Assembly (NCBI GenBank): GCA_903958995.1
Contig: CAJBVG010000314.1
Coordinates: 1-7,677 of the forward strand
Length of the DNA stretch: 7,677 nt
DNA from: an uncultured bacterium
Lineage (GTDB): Bacteria; Bacteroidota; Bacteroidia; Sphingobacteriales; Sphingobacteriaceae
Direction: 5' to 3'
Made by a program: the position numbers and the translations under genes. The notes under the pieces are model-generated. The model worked only from the letters and a program-made list of their open reading frames with translations, was not told where the DNA came from and ran no database searches. Shown one piece after another: positions 5,854 through 7,677 of this stretch (positions within the stretch are counted from its first letter, which is position 1; each line of letters starts with the position of its first letter).

Positions 5854-7256
5854 GAAATAATGAAAGAGAGCACTAACATAAATAGACCTCCATTTTTTTC
5901 AATTTCAATCATATCTCCTAAAAATAAATGCACGAGAAATAAAACTAGCATCGCAAAAGATGCTGTCATTAGTGTGCGAATAAATTTATCATTCGTGCTC
6001 AAGTAAATTGCTTTTGTCTTAAGCATTGCCCAGAGGTACAATATACTAAACAGCAAAAAACCAAACACACCTTGATCGCAGAATACTAACAAGAAATAAT
6101 TGTGTGTACTAGAGTGTTCTGGATTGTGACTTACATTGGTAACGAACGAGGGGTTTGCATAGGTCTTGTAAGTGGGGTAGAAGGTATTGTTTCCTGTACC
6201 TAACCAGAAATGATGTTGGATTAAATTAATTGCAGCCACCCATCTATATACACGTTCCATTCCAGACACATCACGAAGCTCAACAGTTGCTTGCATGTGT
6301 TTGCCAAAATCATCTTTGTTGAAATTGGTGTTAGAATAATTCGGCGCATACTTCATGTAGTTATTGTTGTTCACCAACTTATAACAGAAAACTGTTAATC
6401 CAATAATACCGATGATGAAAGATAACTTTAAAAACTTCGATTTAAATACAATTATACTCAAGCCCGCACCTGTGAGAGCAATCCAAGTTGTTCGAGTGTA
6501 AGATGTAATGATTGCGAAAACTAAAATGAGAATGCTAGTATATAAAAGTAGTTTTATTTTTGGGTTGTTTTTGTACCAGCCAATTGCTGCAACAGCAAAA
6601 GGGAATATCAACCCTAATGTACAAGCATAGATAACGTGGTTTGCATACAAAGGCCTAGCCGATTGATTTACCTCATCAAAACTGAATCCAGTTTTTGCAT
6701 GGTTAATTACGGTGTACAATACTGATAACATTAAAGGAATGAAGAAGCTCCAAAAAGCGGCTTTGTAACTCTTCTCATCTTTCAATATTAAAATAGGGAA
6801 AAATATAAATCCTCCGAAATACCAAAGTTTAGAAAGCAAATATTTAAAAGAAAGGGTAGGCTCTTTTGAAATGAAGATGTTAAATGTAAATAGTAATAAT
6901 TGTAGAAGTAGAAGTACAACAAGTGGGTTATTAATATAGGAAGCAATATTGCTTCGTTTGTTTAGCAATAAAACTAACCAAATAACTGTACCTAACATCA
7001 AAAGAGGTTCGGCAGGTACCGATAAGGATAATGGGCCGAAGCTCATGTCCATTGATACGGATAAGCAAACTAAAAGTGAATAGAAAATTATACGGTAATT
7101 ATAAATTGTTGCTGCAAAAAAAGCAAGTACTATAGGTATTAGTGCAATAAAAGGTATTCCTTTCCAATACCCTACGATATTCGCAAAGATGAATATCAAT
7201 ATGGCAGTGAAAAAGAATAGATATTCGTTCCTTCCGATGCTTTTTAATTTATTCAA
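5814..7256 (-). CDS. O-antigen ligase/polymerase family (Wzy_C) membrane protein
   Basis: The 480-residue protein is almost entirely hydrophobic, with roughly 12-14 predicted membrane helices and one large loop (about 295-385) near the C-terminal third. This is the topology of the WaaL/Wzy group, which joins or polymerises undecaprenyl-linked glycans on the periplasmic face. Family-type motifs are SYTRTTWIAL (252-261, with R255 at a helix start), ERVYRW (334-339), WLGTGNNTFYP (351-361) and STHNYFLLVFCDQGVFGFLL (383-402, with H385). Those residues are where ligases and polymerases carry their catalytic Arg and His. The family cannot be split into ligase and polymerase by sequence alone; adjacency to a Wzz-type gene favours polymerase. 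The start is TTG at 7256-7254, overlapping the TGA of the upstream gene as TTGA. An in-frame stop at 7263-7265 leaves no ATG upstream, and the next internal Met is residue 69, beyond the first helices. Confidence 0.88.
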   Translation of the reverse strand: MNKLKSIGRNEYLFFFTAILIFIFANIVGYWKGIPFIALIPIVLAFFAATIYNYRIIFYSLLVCLSVSMDMSFGPLSLSVPAEPLLMLGTVIWLVLLLNKRSNIASYINNPLVVLLLLQLLLFTFNIFISKEPTLSFKYLLSKLWYFGGFIFFPILILKDEKSYKAAFWSFFIPLMLSVLYTVINHAKTGFSFDEVNQSARPLYANHVIYACTLGLIFPFAVAAIGWYKNNPKIKLLLYTSILILVFAIITSYTRTTWIALTGAGLSIIVFKSKFLKLSFIIGIIGLTVFCYKLVNNNNYMKYAPNYSNTNFNKDDFGKHMQATVELRDVSGMERVYRWVAAINLIQHHFWLGTGNNTFYPTYKTYANPSFVTNVSHNPEHSSTHNYFLLVFCDQGVFGFLLFSILYLWAMLKTKAIYLSTNDKFIRTLMTASFAMLVLFLVHLFLGDMIEIEKNGGLFMLVLSFIISSEMRTKKTPQTL

Positions 7257-7677
7257 GATAATTTACTTCTTATGCTTGGAAACGCATCTATTAAAAACAC
7301 AATGAGTATAGCGAAGATTAAAGTCGACAATGCAACAATTGCAGCGCTCAATCCTCTTCTTGGTGTAGAAGCAATCTCAGGTACATCGGCCGCATTGATA
7401 ACAAATTTTTGAGGCAATGCATTTTCAGTTTCCATCTTAACAGTTTCGTACCTCGATTTCAAACCCATTGTTTTTTTGCGCTCAACTTCTAGATTGTTTA
7501 CAGAATTGATGTAGTCTCCACCATTTACACGAACTTGTTCCATTGATGGTTTAAGAGACTTGATAGCTGCACGATATCCTTCCACCCTTGCTCTACTTTT
7601 AATTAACAAAGTATCTGGTAATTTATCTTTAAATTTCTCATACACTTTTAATTGAGCTTCTTCCTGATCTAAGCGAA
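7253..7677 (-). CDS. Wzz/GumC-type polysaccharide chain-length or export protein (C-terminal part)
   Basis: The frame is open to the right edge (codons before the GTG at 7645 read RLDQEEAQLK), so the gene is cut and only about 140 C-terminal residues are seen. They comprise a charged helical region rich in Lys, Glu and Arg, consistent with the periplasmic coiled-coil of Wzz/PCP proteins. Next is the linker NAADVPEIASTPRRG, matching the Pro-rich segment before the second membrane helix, and then the helix itself (LSAAIVALSTLIFAILIVFLIDAF). A short cytoplasmic tail, PSIRSKLS, ends the protein. These proteins set polymer length in Wzy-dependent assembly. No tyrosine-kinase domain follows the helix, so it is not a fused PCP-2a/BY-kinase protein; a separate kinase may lie elsewhere. 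Its TGA overlaps the TTG start of the ligase/polymerase-family gene, so the two form an operon. Confidence 0.82.
   Translation of the reverse strand, partial: RLDQEEAQLKVYEKFKDKLPDTLLIKSRARVEGYRAAIKSLKPSMEQVRVNGGDYINSVNNLEVERKKTMGLKSRYETVKMETENALPQKFVINAADVPEIASTPRRGLSAAIVALSTLIFAILIVFLIDAFPSIRSKLS

Overview
The window looks like a compact, AT-rich chromosomal stretch (about one third G+C by eye) from a member of the Bacteroidota. The strongest clue is a type IX secretion system (T9SS) C-terminal sorting-type domain next to a PorV/PorQ-family outer-membrane protein, since T9SS is essentially confined to this phylum. The greA–HIT pair, the RuvC tail and the weak Shine-Dalgarno usage fit too. 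I cannot place it below phylum from this sequence alone.

Layout. (1) Positions 1-2017, + strand: the 3' end of a large secreted protein with a T9SS-like C-terminal domain, then a complete PorV/PorQ-family gene starting on the stop codon of the first, closed by a very clear intrinsic terminator at 2037-2080. (2) Positions 2103-2977, + strand: greA and a HIT-family gene, joined by a TAGTG stop/start overlap. (3) Positions 2964-3548, - strand: ruvC, converging on the HIT gene with a 14-nt overlap of coding ends. (4) Positions 3602-5817, + strand: a 119-nt divergent intergenic region holding a strong GGAGG site and an unannotated 19-codon reading frame whose TGA overlaps the GTG start of a membrane family-2 glycosyltransferase. 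The glycosyltransferase in turn overlaps (TAATG) an OppC/DppC-type ABC permease. (5) Positions 5814-7677, - strand: a Wzz-type chain-length/export regulator, cut by the right edge, and an O-antigen ligase/polymerase-family (Wzy_C) membrane protein. These two are joined by a TTGA overlap and converge on the permease with a 4-nt overlap.

How the genes relate. The T9SS protein and the PorV-like protein probably form a cargo/shuttle pair at the outer membrane. GreA and RuvC are housekeeping proteins for transcription and recombination. The Wzz/Wzy-like pair, and possibly the glycosyltransferase, belong to surface polysaccharide assembly. The permease is one subunit of a peptide-type importer whose partners are not in the window.

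I see no CRISPR array, insertion sequence, tRNA, rRNA or defence system. No stretch over 300 bases lacks a gene. The most distinctive items are the short leader frame before the glycosyltransferase and the chain of stop/start overlaps with GTG and TTG starts. I did not find an undescribed multi-gene system.
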